Assembly (NCBI GenBank): GCA_015179125.1
Contig: WHVA01000038.1
Location: 124,001-188,000 of the forward strand
Length of the DNA: 64,000 nucleotides
Reading direction: 5' to 3'
Source of the DNA: Gautieria morchelliformis
Taxonomy: Eukaryota > Basidiomycota > Agaricomycetes > Gomphales > Gomphaceae
Shown: positions 42,401-53,052 of the stretch, one piece after another
Numbering within the stretch: the stretch's first letter is position 1
Layout of the letters: each line of letters begins with the position of its first letter
Notes under the pieces: model-generated
Seen by the model: the letters and a program-made list of their open reading frames with translations, nothing else
What the model was told of the DNA's origin: nothing
Databases searched by the model: none
Made by a program: the position numbers and the translations under genes

Positions 42401-42765
42401 TGTAGAGGATTTCTAGGTCAATAAATGGAAAGACTACTAGACTAATTTACTTGCCTCTCTCAGTGAATTTAGTGGTCACTGAGAGAGGGGGAAATGTGTT
42501 CCACTGCGCATGTACTACTACCCGGCCCTTTAGCGCCCAAGAGCTCGCGCGTCGAAGTCATTTCAGACTCCGCTGGGTGCAGCCGCTTGTGAAAGTAGGA
42601 ATAACAACATGAAATAGAGAGATAAGGAATGAGTGGAAAATTTCGAAAATAACCAGAGAAATGGATGCATAATACAAGAACAATGTGAGAAGAAATTGGA
42701 AGGCCACACAACAAATTGGATATATTATGCTTGATTTTGGTGCAGGAGCATAAATGCACCCAACA
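42401..42765 (-). repeat. 5' LTR of copia I
   Basis: 365 bp; one mismatch to the 3' LTR by eye. It contains the hairpin CTCTCAGTGA...TCACTGAGAG common to the family (near 42455-42487). Confidence 0.92.
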
Positions 42766-43018
42766 GGCCGTGCCATACGTGCCATGCCCATGCGACGACG
42801 ATGCCACCGTCACCTCCGCGCGCACCACCTGCCCGCACACGCGACGATGACGCCGCCGCGCGCACTACCTGCCCATGCACGGCGCACACCGCACGCCACG
42901 GCCATGGCCACGTCCAGGCTCCACCTCGCTCCACCTTCCCGCGCACTGCCTGCCCGCGACGACGCGCACTGCACGCCACACCCCCCGTGCCATGCACACG
43001 CGACAACGACGCCGCCGT
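42766..43018 (+). repeat. GC-rich tandem repeat block, right of copia I
   Basis: Continuation of the hAT2 block at 37560-37772, with gacgacgatgccaccgtcac, cgcgcactacctgccc and gcacaccgcacgccac motifs repeating. Open frames through it are by-products of composition. Confidence 0.7.
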
Positions 43019-43353
43019 GATCATTGGCGATGGAAAAGCGGCCGGTTCAACTGAACAGGTTGTTGATTTAGACAGTGACATGGAGATAGAACTAGAAAAT
43101 GTTCTGGATGAAACGGTAGTCATGTAGTATATCTACCATATGTACATTTGTCGAAAATTTCCCTCCCACCCACAAGCCCGGGCTTTAGCCCTGCCGAGCC
43201 CGAGCCCGGCCCGAACCCTGGTCCAGGGCTCGGCTTCAATTTTGAGGAGCCCGAGCCCTCAAAAGCTGAGCCCTGACCCGGGATTTCGAGCCCGGCCCGG
43301 CCCGGGAAAACACTAGACTAGACTTAGGTGGTCACCAACCCCCAACACGTTGC

Positions 43354-43598
43354 TGAAAATGTATTTGCGCAGCTAAAGACAGGTTATCTCAGTGAACGGC
43401 AGTTTCACTGTGTGTATATAGTAAAGTACCTAAAGACAGGTTATCTATGGGGATATGGTAAGTAAACTGTCTGTCCAACGATAGGTAAGTCTCACCTCAG
43501 TGAACGGCAGTTTCACTGAGGTGCGACGATATTCTAGCAAGATTATATAATAGCGTCATGGTCCGTGCGTTCTCTGCTTACTAACACTAACGCTAACA
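43354..43598 (-). repeat. 3' LTR of copia J with a 57-bp insertion
   Basis: Contains the hairpin CACCTCAGTGAA / TTCACTGAGGTG (43493-43504 with 43512-43523) plus an extra, incomplete copy of it near 43390-43410 within the insertion. Confidence 0.88.
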
Positions 43599-43632
43599 CT
43601 CCCCCTTAAGCTGAACGCACTCCAACGGACAT

Positions 43633-46600
43633 TCAAAGGCGAGCGAGCTGTGGAGCCGGCAGGGCCTTCGTGAGCATGTCCGCCAGCATGTCAGCGGTAG
43701 GGCAGTAGTCAATGGAAATCAGGCCGCATTTGACCACATCGCAGATGAAGTGGTATCGAACGTCAATATGCTTGGTGTGTGCCTTGTATTGGTCGTTCTT
43801 CGAGACTGATATCGCTGATTGGTTATCGCAGTACATGGTGACGGGCTGAGTGAGAGGACGGGCGATTTCGGCGATGAACATGCGAATCCACAGGCCTTCT
43901 TTCATTGCGTGAGTGGCAGCTATGTATTCTGCTTCCGTTGTAGATAACGCAACGACGGACTGCTTCTTTGAACTCCAGGAAACGGCACCTCCGTCTATGG
44001 TGAACACATAGCCGGATATCGAATATCGATGGTGCTGTGAGGCTCCATCGGCATCCGAAAACCCTTCGAGTCCGTTGTGTTCTTGTTTTCCTGGCTTTGC
44101 CCATGTCCACCGATTCCTGACACCGATAACTAGCTTCTGGTCGATCGTTCCTTTCAGGTAACGAAAGACTCGCTTCACCTCTTCCCAATGAGCCCGTCCT
44201 GGATTCTGCATGAACTGCGACAGAAATGTGACGGCGAACATGATGTCCGGCCTCGTCCCTAGGGCTGCATACATTAGGGATCCGATGGCCTTGCGGTATG
44301 GGACTCCCTGGACGGCTTCATAGTGGCGCAGCGTTACAGGGCATTGGGCTAGGCTCAACTTGTGATGCGGGTCGAGTGGGGTCGACAGGCCCTTTGCATC
44401 TTGTAGTCCGAATCTCTCCAGTATCTTTGTAATATACGCGTGCTGTGAGAACGATATTGTTCGAGCCTTCCTGTCCCTTGCGACTTCGATGCCTAGTATC
44501 CAATGTAGGTTGCCTAGATCTTTGATTTTGAGCTCCTGGCTAAGTTCCGACTTAAACTTGCGGATGACCTCTCTCAAGCTTCCGGCAATAGTCATGTCAT
44601 CGACATCTGCAGCGACGAGTAACGTGTTATTGTCTTCTTGCTTAAGGAATACGGCATGTTCAGCCCGGCATCTCCTAAACCGGAATTTGAACATGATCTC
44701 GCACAGGTGGTCGTACCACTCGTGCCCGGACTGTCTCAGTCCATAGATCGCCCGTTTTAGGAGGCATACGTGGTTCTCTTTGCCTTGAACCTCATATCCT
44801 CTTGACTGGTGCATGTAGATGGTCTCCCTCAGCCGTGCATTGAGGTAGGCTCCTTCCACATCTGTCTGCTCCAATTCCCAGTCATTTCTGACCGCCAGAG
44901 CCGCGATGATCCGAATCACTGAGAGCTTCGCTGTCGGTGCGAAGGTCTCATTTTAGTCGATTGCCTTCGACTTGCGTGAACCCCTGGGCGACGACTCTAC
45001 TTTTGCGGTTGACAAGGTTGCCGCTCGCATCGTGTTTATAGTGGAGGACAATTCGACTTCCAACGATATTCGCGTCCTTAGGTGGCTCTACCAGTTCCCA
45101 GGTGCCAACCTCTTCGTGCTGTTTCAGCTCCTTTTTTATTGACGTGTCCCATTCTAGCCAGTCGTCAAGTTTTCTAGCTTCTTCAACGTTCTTGGGGTCG
45201 TTTCCTGCGCTCTGTGCTGCCATCATCGCATACTCCATATACTCCCCCTCAAGTTCGGCGTCATCGCAGTCCGAATCAACGGTGCACTCAGAATCATGGA
45301 GGGCTGCGATGGCAGCAATCTCCCTGGAGTCTCCACTTGAGTTTTGGGGTGGGATCGGCATGCCACGCGGATACGCAGGTGCGTTCGCGCGTCCAGAGCT
45401 CGTGCCCTGGCCCTGAGCAATATCGCAGACATACGCTGACGGTTTACGTAGTCTATGTCCGCACCCTTGCTCGGGTTCCATTGCAGGTTCAGGCGGCTCG
45501 AAGCCTTCGAGCGGGTCGACTTGCGGTGCTTGCGGCGGATGTGGAGCTATCTCTTCGCTCGTATTTTCTTGAGGTAAGTCATGACTTTGGTTTGGAGCAA
45601 CACGCTGACTGCGCTGTGTGCTCTCCCCCTCATTCTCAGCCGATGTATCGCTCGGACCAACGGTGACATTGTTGTCAAATGCGATATTGTGTTCGTTTGT
45701 CACTCGCTATTTTCCTGGCCAGTATATCCGGTGAGCTTGGCTTTCTCTGCTGTATCCAACCCAGCACCCTTCGTCTGCTTTCGCGTCTAGCTTCCCGCGA
45801 TCCTCCTTTAGCACCCAGACCTTGCGCCCCATTCCGGTAAGTTTGCCAAATCCGGTTTTTTGTTGAACATGAGCTCATAGGGGGTTTTCCCGTCCAACAG
45901 GTAAGTGGACGTGCGGTTCTTGAGCCAGACCGTGTGCTGAACGGACTCTGGCCATAGAAACTTGGGTAAGTCGGCTGCGTAGTGCATGGCGCGTGCATGC
46001 TCTATCAAGGTGCGGTTTAGACGTTCTGCTACACCGTTCTGCTCTGGCGTATTGTGAACGGTAAGACTTCGGACTATTCCCTTCGACTTCAGATGCTGAT
46101 AAAACTCCTCGGATAGATATTCTCCCCCTCGATCACTTTGAAGTTGTTTGACTTTCCCGCCATGCTGTGTCTCTATCCAAGCCTCGTACTGCTTGTAGAA
46201 AGTAAGTACTTCACTTTTCCTTTTCATTGGTTCGACGCGTGACCAGCGAGTGAAATCATCGGTAAAGGTGACAAAGTATTCTCTCCCATCGTAGCTCTGG
46301 GGTGTGGTAGGTCCCCATACATCGCTATGTATTTTTTCACCGAGCTTTGTAGCTCGTGGCCCTATCCTTTCCCCAGGAATAGGTTTGCGCATCATTTTCC
46401 CTTGCGTGCAAGAGGTACAGAACGTAGGTACGCTCTTCTTATCTACCTCGATGCCGGTGATGACGCCTCTGATTAAGAGGCTTTTTATGGCGCGCGGGGA
46501 GATGTGACCCATCCGGCGATGGAGCTCGTCAGTGGTGAGGATTTTCTGCACAGCATTGACTGATTCTACTGGTGATCCATGATCCACTTTGTACAGTCCA

Positions 46601-47910
46601 TCTTTGAGCGGTATCTTGCCCACAGTCGTGCCTTTCGCGTCTTGAATCGTGCAATGCTGGTCTCATAGCAATACAGCGAATCCAGCTTTATCACATCGCA
46701 CTAGCGATATCAATGTGAATGCCAAGTCCTGGCAATAAAGTACGTCCTTCAGCGTTATGTGAGTCGTTTTTTTCCCATTCGGGATGACAACACGCATATC
46801 TCCAATGCCGGTCGTGGTGAAGATCGTCTGTTCGGCTGCGACAATTCTTCGGGGTGGGATTTCTTTGAAGGTAGTGAACCGATGGCGATCCGGGGACATG
46901 TGAGTCGAGGCTCCCGAGTCATAGACGTCGACTTTGGTTCCTTTGTGCTTGCTACTCTCCCGAGAGAGTATGTGACCGGCGAATGTGGTGGTGAAGGCCC
47001 ACTCGCTGTCCTCGGTCACAGCATTTACTCACTCGCTCCCCTTCTTTTTATCGCCGTCCTTCTCCTTTTTCCCTTTTGATCTACAATCAGCTTTTATATG
47101 CCCCCTTTTTCCGCATTTCCAGCACTCAATGTCTGATTTCCCGGCATTATTAGAGCTGTCGGTACGTCTGCCTTTTCCGCGACCCTTTGCGACTGTGAGT
47201 GCGCTCTCGGTAGCCTTAAGCTGCCGCTCCTCAATCTTGAGTCATTCGAACTTGTCAAGTAGACTCTGGACGACCGTATCGGGTGTGAGTGTGACTTGCG
47301 CATGCGTAGCTGACAACGAGATAGCGTTGATGAGTGGTCGGTACCCTTTTGGCAACGATCCTAGAATCATGGTGACGAGGTTGTCGTCGGTGAGGCCTGT
47401 ATCCATCCCGGCTAACTGCTCTGGCATTTTCATGAGAGCTTCGAGGTGGGTGCGAACATTCGACTCATCCTCACACTTCATCTCGTACATCCTGCGCCGT
47501 ATATCGACCTTGACCGTGACAGCTCTACTCTCGTGCTTTGCACATATCGCCTCCCAGATTTCCTTTGCTGAACCGAGCTTCCGAACCTCTATCAAGAGTG
47601 AGTCTGGTATTGTCGTAAAAATCTGTGCAGTAATTAAGGCCTCGCGTTGGTGATATTCATCCCAACGCTTCTCTGCCCTCTCGAGTGCCTCCTCCTCATC
47701 CTAATCCAGGACCTGGCTCGGATGGTACGTCGGGATCGGGGCTGGTACCCGAGCTGTGCCATCGAGGTGTCGTAGCACACCTTTGTTTGTCGCGAGGGTG
47801 GCCCTCGTCTGTATCTTCCACGTTACCCAGTTCGACCCATCCCGGGCGAGCTTGGGAACTGCGAAAGACTTTGCGCCGGTGGTAGGTACTGTACTATCAC
47901 CGGGGCCCAT
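43633..47910 (-). pseudogene. Copia J Gag-Pol, inactivated mainly by nonsense mutations
   Basis: Starting from the ATG inside the primer site (47910, again MGPGD), the same frame runs through Gag (47595-47242), a zinc knuckle CWKCGKRGHIKADC near 47120, a protease DSGASTH near 46910, and an integrase with HRRMGH near 46510, CTSC near 46420, SDVWGP near 46310, SDRGGEY near 46120 and NGVAERLNRT near 46030. The linker (45703-44948) lies in another frame. Reverse transcriptase/RNase H (44919-43633, VDDMTIAGS and STTEAEYIAA) returns to the first. Stops near 47700, 47240, 47030, 46660 and 45805 and two compensating frameshifts disable it. Confidence 0.92.
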
Positions 47911-47914
47911 AACC
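47901..47914 (-). promoter_or_regulatory. Primer-binding site of copia J, overlapping the start codon
   Basis: Minus-strand GGTTATGGGCCCCG directly next to the 5' LTR, identical in core to those of copia A and I. Its ATG opens the gag frame. Confidence 0.8.
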
Positions 47915-48102
47915 TGAAAATGTCTTTGCGCAGCTAAAGACAGGTTATCTATGGGGATATGGTAAGTAAACTGTCTGTCCAACGATAGGTAAGTCTCACC
48001 TCAGTGAACGGCAGTTTCACTGAGGTGCGACGATATTCTAGCGAGATTATATAATAGCGTCATGGTCCGTGCGTTCTCTGCTTACTAACACTAACGCTAA
48101 CA
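47915..48102 (-). repeat. 5' LTR of copia J
   Basis: 188 bp, carrying the single intact hairpin (47997-48008 with 48016-48027). Confidence 0.9.
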
Positions 48103-48171
48103 GTTGCTCCAGGGCCTAGTAGCATAAGTCAACTTGCCTGATACTTCCCATCAAATATTATGTAAGGATAC

Positions 48172-48734
48172 TGTAAGGACCCGGCCTTTGGCCGGTTACT
48201 TACCGGTAGAACCTTCTTCCGAGCCCGAGCCTTGTGATATTCGTGCCCGAGTACATATGATACTTATCCGCGCCCGAGCCCGAGCCCGAGCTTGGGTTCC
48301 ATATCCGACCTTGATCCCATGCCCGTGTTCCCTTAGTTACTGATTCCGCTCCATCACGCATCACTCGTATATTACCTCACCCTGACCTCGGTCTCCTGAC
48401 CTCACCCTGACCTCCACTAATCTGTTCGCTCCTGACTTGCACCTTGTCCGTATATAACCCCCTTGTATGCATTCCTACTCCACAGTCTGAAAATCAACTA
48501 TCGTATCCCTTCGATCCCTAGCTAGTTTCTACGCCTCGCCTCTTAAAGCCAAAACCTCGCCTCTTATTCGTTTACCTCCGAAGTTGGGACTCGTGCGTAG
48601 GGTCGGCGCAGCACATAAGCTGAAGCCAAGTCCCTCTCCGACTTCCCCATCCAAACCTCGCCCTGTAACCTCGGACCTTGCCTCGGGTTTCGTTCCCGAC
48701 CGCGGCCAACCTTACGACGGATCGTACCGTAACA
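48172..48734 (+). repeat. 5' LTR of gypsy G
   Basis: 563 bp with a TATATAA box at 48451-48457. The motif CAGTCTGAAA at 48483-48492, 26 bases past the box, is the likely mRNA 5' region. Differs from the 3' LTR by small indels and scattered changes. Confidence 0.9.
48451..48457 (+). promoter_or_regulatory. TATA box of the gypsy G LTR
   Basis: TATATAA in the 5' LTR, conserved in the 3' LTR near 53333. It would place the transcript start about 30 bases downstream, close to CAGTCTGAAA. Confidence 0.6.
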
Positions 48735-48737
48735 GTA

Positions 48738-48747
48738 TTTCAGACTG
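48738..48747 (+). promoter_or_regulatory. Candidate self-primer binding site of gypsy G
   Basis: TTTCAGACTG, four bases after the 5' LTR, is the exact reverse complement of CAGTCTGAAA (48483-48492) at the predicted mRNA 5' end. This is the arrangement of Tf1-type self-priming Ty3 elements. No tRNA 3'-end complement (TGG...) is found here. Confidence 0.6.
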
Positions 48748-48777
48748 CTTACACCCTACGTATCACTTTTTTTCACG

Positions 48778-49999
48778 ATGTCCATGATAACTCGTTCTCG
48801 CACCCTTCGGGGTATCTCAGAACAACGACGTTTCTCGGAAGCCCCCGATGACTCACCCCCGTCCCCGGGGATACCCCTCGCAGACCCCGCCGAGCCTAGT
48901 AACAAAGGCAAAGGTAGGGCTAACCCCGGTGACCCTTCAGGTGATTCAGGTGATGGCTCTAGAAGTTCTGACAACGATCAGGACCTCCCCAACCTGCCGC
49001 CCGAGGACCTCGGTGACCTCGAGGACAACGAGCTTATGCGTCGAGTGTTCATCAAACTCGCGAAACCTCGCGAGCCCGAAGCACGAGCCAAGGTCAAGGA
49101 ACCGGATAGTTATGACGGTACTGACCAAGCCAAGCTTCGCACCTTCTTCCTTCAATGTGTACTCAACTTCAGAGATCGCCCCACCGCGTTCAAGACTGGG
49201 GCCTCAAAGGTGCAGTATGCTATTTCTTACCTGTCCGGCTCGGCTCTACAATATTCGAGCCGGCGATCCTCGGCGAAGTCCAACCCGAGCCAGATTGGCT
49301 CGAGGACTGGGACAGTTCAAGGCCGAGCTCGAGCTCAACTTCGGCCCATACGACAACGCGGCCCAAGCCGAGATTGACCTCGAGAAGATCGTTATGAAAG
49401 AGCACCACAAGGCCGCGCGATTCTTTATCGACTTCGCCCGAGCTTCGACTCGGACTCAGTGGAACGACGCGGCCCTCCGACACTTTGCCTACAAGGGCTT
49501 GGCCAAACGAATCAAGGACGACTTACTTCACTTCCCTCGATTCCGCAGCCTCGCCGAGCTTAGGAACTTCGCGCTGGAATGCGACAGCCGTTACTGGAGC
49601 GAAAGGAATACGACGCCATGATCAATGGTCGTAGCTCCCAGCCTGCACGCACCGCTAATCAGTCCAGTAGCAATGCCACTAACAACCACCAGTCTTCCAG
49701 TGGTTCCAATAACAATAAGAACCGCAACAAGACTAACAACAGCGGCAAGGGTTCCAACAACAACAACTCTTCGAACAACAAGAGCCAGCCCGACATTTCG
49801 AGCAAACTCGGGAAGGATGGCAACTACTTCCCGAGGAGCGCCAACGTCTGGTCGACCAAGGCCTTTGTCTGCTTTGCGGCACCAAAGGTCACGTCGTCAA
49901 GGACTGCCCGAAGAAACAAGTCTACCAACAGTAGCGGTTCTAAAGGTCGGGCAGCGAAGACCCCTAACGAGGGGACTTCGGCCTCCATTACGGAGGTGA
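48778..49999 (+). pseudogene. Gypsy G gag, frameshifted
   Basis: The ATG at 48778 starts MSMITRSRTLRG, followed by an acidic Ser/Asp region and the capsid core (EPDSYDGTDQAKLRTFFLQC near 49100). The reading then switches frame: it continues near 49315-49620 (ELELNFGPYDNAAQAEIDLE, MKEHHKAARF) and again to an Asn/Ser-rich stretch and the zinc knuckle CLLCGTKGHVVKDC near 49873-49914. At least three frame changes separate the parts. The capsid core aligns with that of gypsy A. No protease active site follows. Confidence 0.85.
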
Positions 50000-50159
50000 A
50001 AAATAGGTAGCAACCTCGGAACCATACGATCCGAGGATTGCGGTAACCTCACCCGTGTGCTCAAACTCAGCGCCGCTTCTCATTCATTGTCCAAAGATTC
50101 CCTTAATGTAGATCTAACCTCGCCTTCGCTTCCCACGTTGCTTTTGTTGCATTGATACC

Positions 50160-51605
50160 GAGCAGATCCGAGCTGACATACTAGCGAACCTCCCCTCGGA
50201 CCCCATAGCCAAGTCGCACCTCGGCTTGGTTAATGACCCGAGGTGGACCACAGACCCCGAGGGTTTCCTCAAGCTTGACAACCGAACCTATGTTCCAGGG
50301 CCCAAGACCTTCGACTTCGCATCCTGCAATACAAGCACGATCACATTCTCTGGGACACTTCGGGGTCAACAAGACCTTGGAGCTGATCCGACGAGACTAT
50401 ACTTGGCCGGGATTAGATCCTTTGTCAAGGATATTGCAAGACGTGTACCACTTGTATGCGAAGCAAGCCGCAACGTCACAAACCCTATGGTCTCCTCAAC
50501 AACTTCCTGTTCCCGAGAAACCTTGGAATTCCATCTCTATGGATTTCATTGAGCAACTCCCCCTTCATCCGAGTTCACCTCCATCCTAGTGATTGTTGAC
50601 CGCTTCACTAAGCAGGTTATCTTCATTCCAACCACAGACAAGATAACCTCGCAAGAGCTCGCTCACCTCTTCGTTCTTCATGTCTTTTCAAAGCATGGAG
50701 TCCCCTCGCACGTCACCTCGGACAGGGGTTCTGAGTTTGTTTCGCGCTTCTGGCGTTCCCTAGGGAAGCTTTGGACATGCGGTTGCATTTCACCTCGGGA
50801 TATCATCCCGAGGTGCGGTCAGACCGAGCGTGCTAACCAAACTTTGGAACAGTACCTCAGGATCTATTGCAACTATCAGCAGTCCAATTGGGCTTCGCTC
50901 CTTCCCCTAGCCGAGTTCGCCTACACAACCGCGCCTAGCGCAACCACCGGCGTCTCCCATTCTTTGCCAATAAGGCTACCATCTGAACCTCGCAGTTCAC
51001 CCCGAGCGCGACTCGCCTCGGCACAAGCCCGGACTTCGTGGTTGACCTGGACGAGCTTCACCAAGAACTTCGCCACGCCATCCTCGAGGCTCAGAAACTT
51101 ACCAAGCCTCGGCCGATGTTCGTCGCAAGCCCGCTCCTGATTTCCAGTAGGATCCCTCGCCTTTGTGAAGGCACAGTACTTTCGAACAACTCGGCCTACC
51201 AAGAAGCTCGCCGAGAAGTTCTTGGGCCCTTTTGAAATCATTCCCGAGCGGGTACTCACTCCTTCACCCTTCGACTTCCAGAACACATGCATTCAGTCCA
51301 TCCGGTCTTCCACGTATCTATGCTCGACCAGCCTCGCCCAACACCATACCAAACCGAGTTCAGCCGCCTCCGCCCCCAGTCGTTATCGACGGCGAACCCG
51401 AGTTCGAGGTTTCCGAAATCCTCGACTCGAAGATCGATAATAGACGCAAGAGCTGCAAATTACTCTACCTTGTTAGGTGGACTGGTACGAAGGTACCGAC
51501 GAAGAAACCTCGTGGATCCTCGCTTCCGAGCTTGATCATGCCTCGGAGCTGGTCACGGATTTCCATGACTCTTACCCGGGCAAGCCCGGCCCTTGACTGC
51601 TCTAT
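50160..51605 (+). pseudogene. Gypsy G integrase and chromodomain, frameshifted
   Basis: Begins in the spacer after RNase H (LANLPSDPIAKSHLG near 50185). It runs through the integrase zinc site (HILSGHFGVNKTLEL near 50340), the catalytic core (SMDFIEQLP near 50537, VTSDRGSEF near 50716, and the ERANQTLEQYL part near 50827) and a C-terminal chromodomain (EVSEILDSK...KLLYLVRWTG, 51403-51490). Several frameshifts and a missing piece near the third catalytic residue disable it. A chromodomain would steer integration to marked chromatin. The upstream RT part was deleted. Confidence 0.85.
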
Positions 51606-51735
51606 GATCATTTTCCTTTGTTAACCCCCATGACCCCAGTAGTTAGATAAAAAAAAAAAAAAAAAAAAAAACCCTCGCAATCGAACAACAAAAATCGATA
51701 AAAAACCAAGAAAAGTCATTATTCCATTTACTAGT

Positions 51736-53013
51736 TCACTCCACCATCCTCATATTCCTCTCCCTCGCTCCCCTCGCTACCCTCACCTGACTCCTCCTCA
51801 TTACTACTACTACTTCGCTCACCAGACCCCCATGTCCCCCATGATCTGCCAAGTCCCTCGCCCCCTGCATCCGCTTCAAATATTTCCGCCTCCTCCTTAT
51901 CCTCATGAACTCCACATCCGCCCTGTTCATCCTGTCATTCGCAGCCCTAAACTCCCCTAGCAACTCGCACACCCTCTCCCCAACCTCGCCAACCTTCTGT
52001 CCCACATCCCTCACCGCCGCTATCAACTCCCTCATCTCCGCACTTCGCTCCGATCTTTTCGTCTTCTTGTCCTTTTTCGCCCTCCGACCTCCAACCTCGG
52101 TCTCCTCCCCCTCAGTCTGCCTCGCTTCCCCGACCTCTGTCTCCTCACGCTGCCTCACTTCCCCAGTCTCCTTACCCTTCTCCTCGCTCAACCTCGCTTC
52201 CATCCGCTCTACCCTCATCTCGAGGTTCCTCTCGACCCAATCACTCGAGTCGTCGTCCTCTGCAACTTCGTCCTGAACCTTGGCCTCTTTCCTCGGCCTC
52301 GGTCCATCCTCGGCCTCCTCGCTCCTCGCTCGCTTCTTGCTCGCGGTACCCGCCTGACCCTTGCCTGGGGTTGCCTTGCTGCGGCGACCTTGGGCGATAC
52401 TACAACCCAAGGAACGGGTCCTGCACCACCACGCAAGCACCCTGGTCGGCGAGGCCGAAGTCGAGACTAACGGCCCCGAAGGCACGTATAGTCGCGCTCT
52501 TCGCAGCGGCGCGCACCTCGCCTCGGCCTTGGTCGCGAGCTGCCACTCGCGAGGTCCCCCGTCGGCGAGCTTGTACCGTATAGGGACAAGTCGGTCGGGT
52601 GGTAGGAGAATAACATGCGTTTATACTAGACAAATCAGCAGCGCCCATGATTAGACAACTACGGTACTCACCTTCTTTCCACTCGGTCCTTCCTGCCACG
52701 GCTGCCGCATGTCGATGGCCCCCGTCTCATCAATTGGCAATGTGCCAACCTCGGGTCGATCCTCGGGCGTAACCTCGCCCGAGGCTCCGTTCTCCTCAGA
52801 CAACAAAGTCTGGTCGAACGCGTTGTTCACGCTGTTCTCGTCGACGGCTGAGCTGAAGAGGGCTTGAGGGCGCACCATATTAGTTGGCAATGGGGTTCGC
52901 TGCCTTCCTACCCACCCTTTTATCCAACCTCGGCTACGATTTAAGCTTCGCCTTTCCCGGCTACTTAACATCGGACCGAGATCTAGATTCAAGGATAGGC
53001 GAACCTTGTCCAC
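51736..53013 (-). CDS. Antisense gene in the 3' region of gypsy G
   Basis: Two minus-strand frames, 53013-52651 (MDKVRLSLNLDLGPM; acidic, ends QPWQEGPSGKK) and 52485-51736, separated by a GTGAG-type donor near 52672. An acceptor between 52600 and 52490 is likely but not fixed. The second part has a basic nuclear-localisation-like segment (KKRARSEEAEDGPRPRKEAK), then alternating Glu/Arg segments typical of coiled coil (LEMRVERMEARLSEEK; IAAVRDVGQKVGEVGERVCE). It lies between the chromodomain and the 3' LTR, opposite to gag-pol. Some Ty3 lineages carry extra 3' antisense frames. Function unknown; no named family. Confidence 0.45.
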
Positions 53014-53052
53014 ATTACGGCCTCGAGGGTCTCGGCCATAAGGGGGGAATAC

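Larger units (their letters stand above)
37773..42765 (-). mobile_element. Copia I, complete Ty1/copia retrotransposon
   Basis: 4,993 bp with 365-bp LTRs (37773-38137 and 42401-42765) that differ at one position by eye (near 37828). The 5-bp duplication GGCCG flanks it (37768-37772 and 42766-42770). Primer-binding site, purine tract and a single intact gag-pol frame are present. It is young and potentially active, and is the reference for the family to which copia H, F and the solo LTRs at 2794 and 10800 belong. Confidence 0.95.
37086..43315. mobile_element. hAT2 element carrying copia I
   Basis: The inverted ends TAGTGTCTTCCCGGG (37086) and its complement ending at 43315 (one mismatch) are flanked by the 8-bp duplication GACTAGAC (37078-37085 and 43316-43323), the hAT signature. 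Without copia I the element is about 1.23 kb. It has GCCCGGGC-rich subterminal regions, a short frame near 37375-37540 (MVIDSTNDKVDEVV, RVVKPSAALLDPS), a GC-rich repeat block on both sides of copia I, and a short acidic frame near 43020-43126. It is non-autonomous; the N-terminal frame may be a relic of its transposase gene. Confidence 0.8.
43354..48102 (-). mobile_element. Copia J, structurally complete but dead Ty1/copia element
   Basis: LTRs at 43354-43598 (245 bp) and 47915-48102 (188 bp) start TGAAAATGT and end CGCTAACA. The duplication GTTGC flanks the element (43349-43353 and 48103-48107). The 57-bp length difference is a single insertion in the 3' LTR that repeats aaagacaggttatct and part of the LTR hairpin. 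Apart from it only a few mismatches are seen, so the element is not very old despite many stops in its pol gene. Confidence 0.93.

Noticed and set aside
51648-51670. Poly-A run as the tail of a LINE
   Set aside because: No endonuclease or LINE reverse transcriptase nearby, and the run lies inside gypsy G between chromodomain and 3' LTR.
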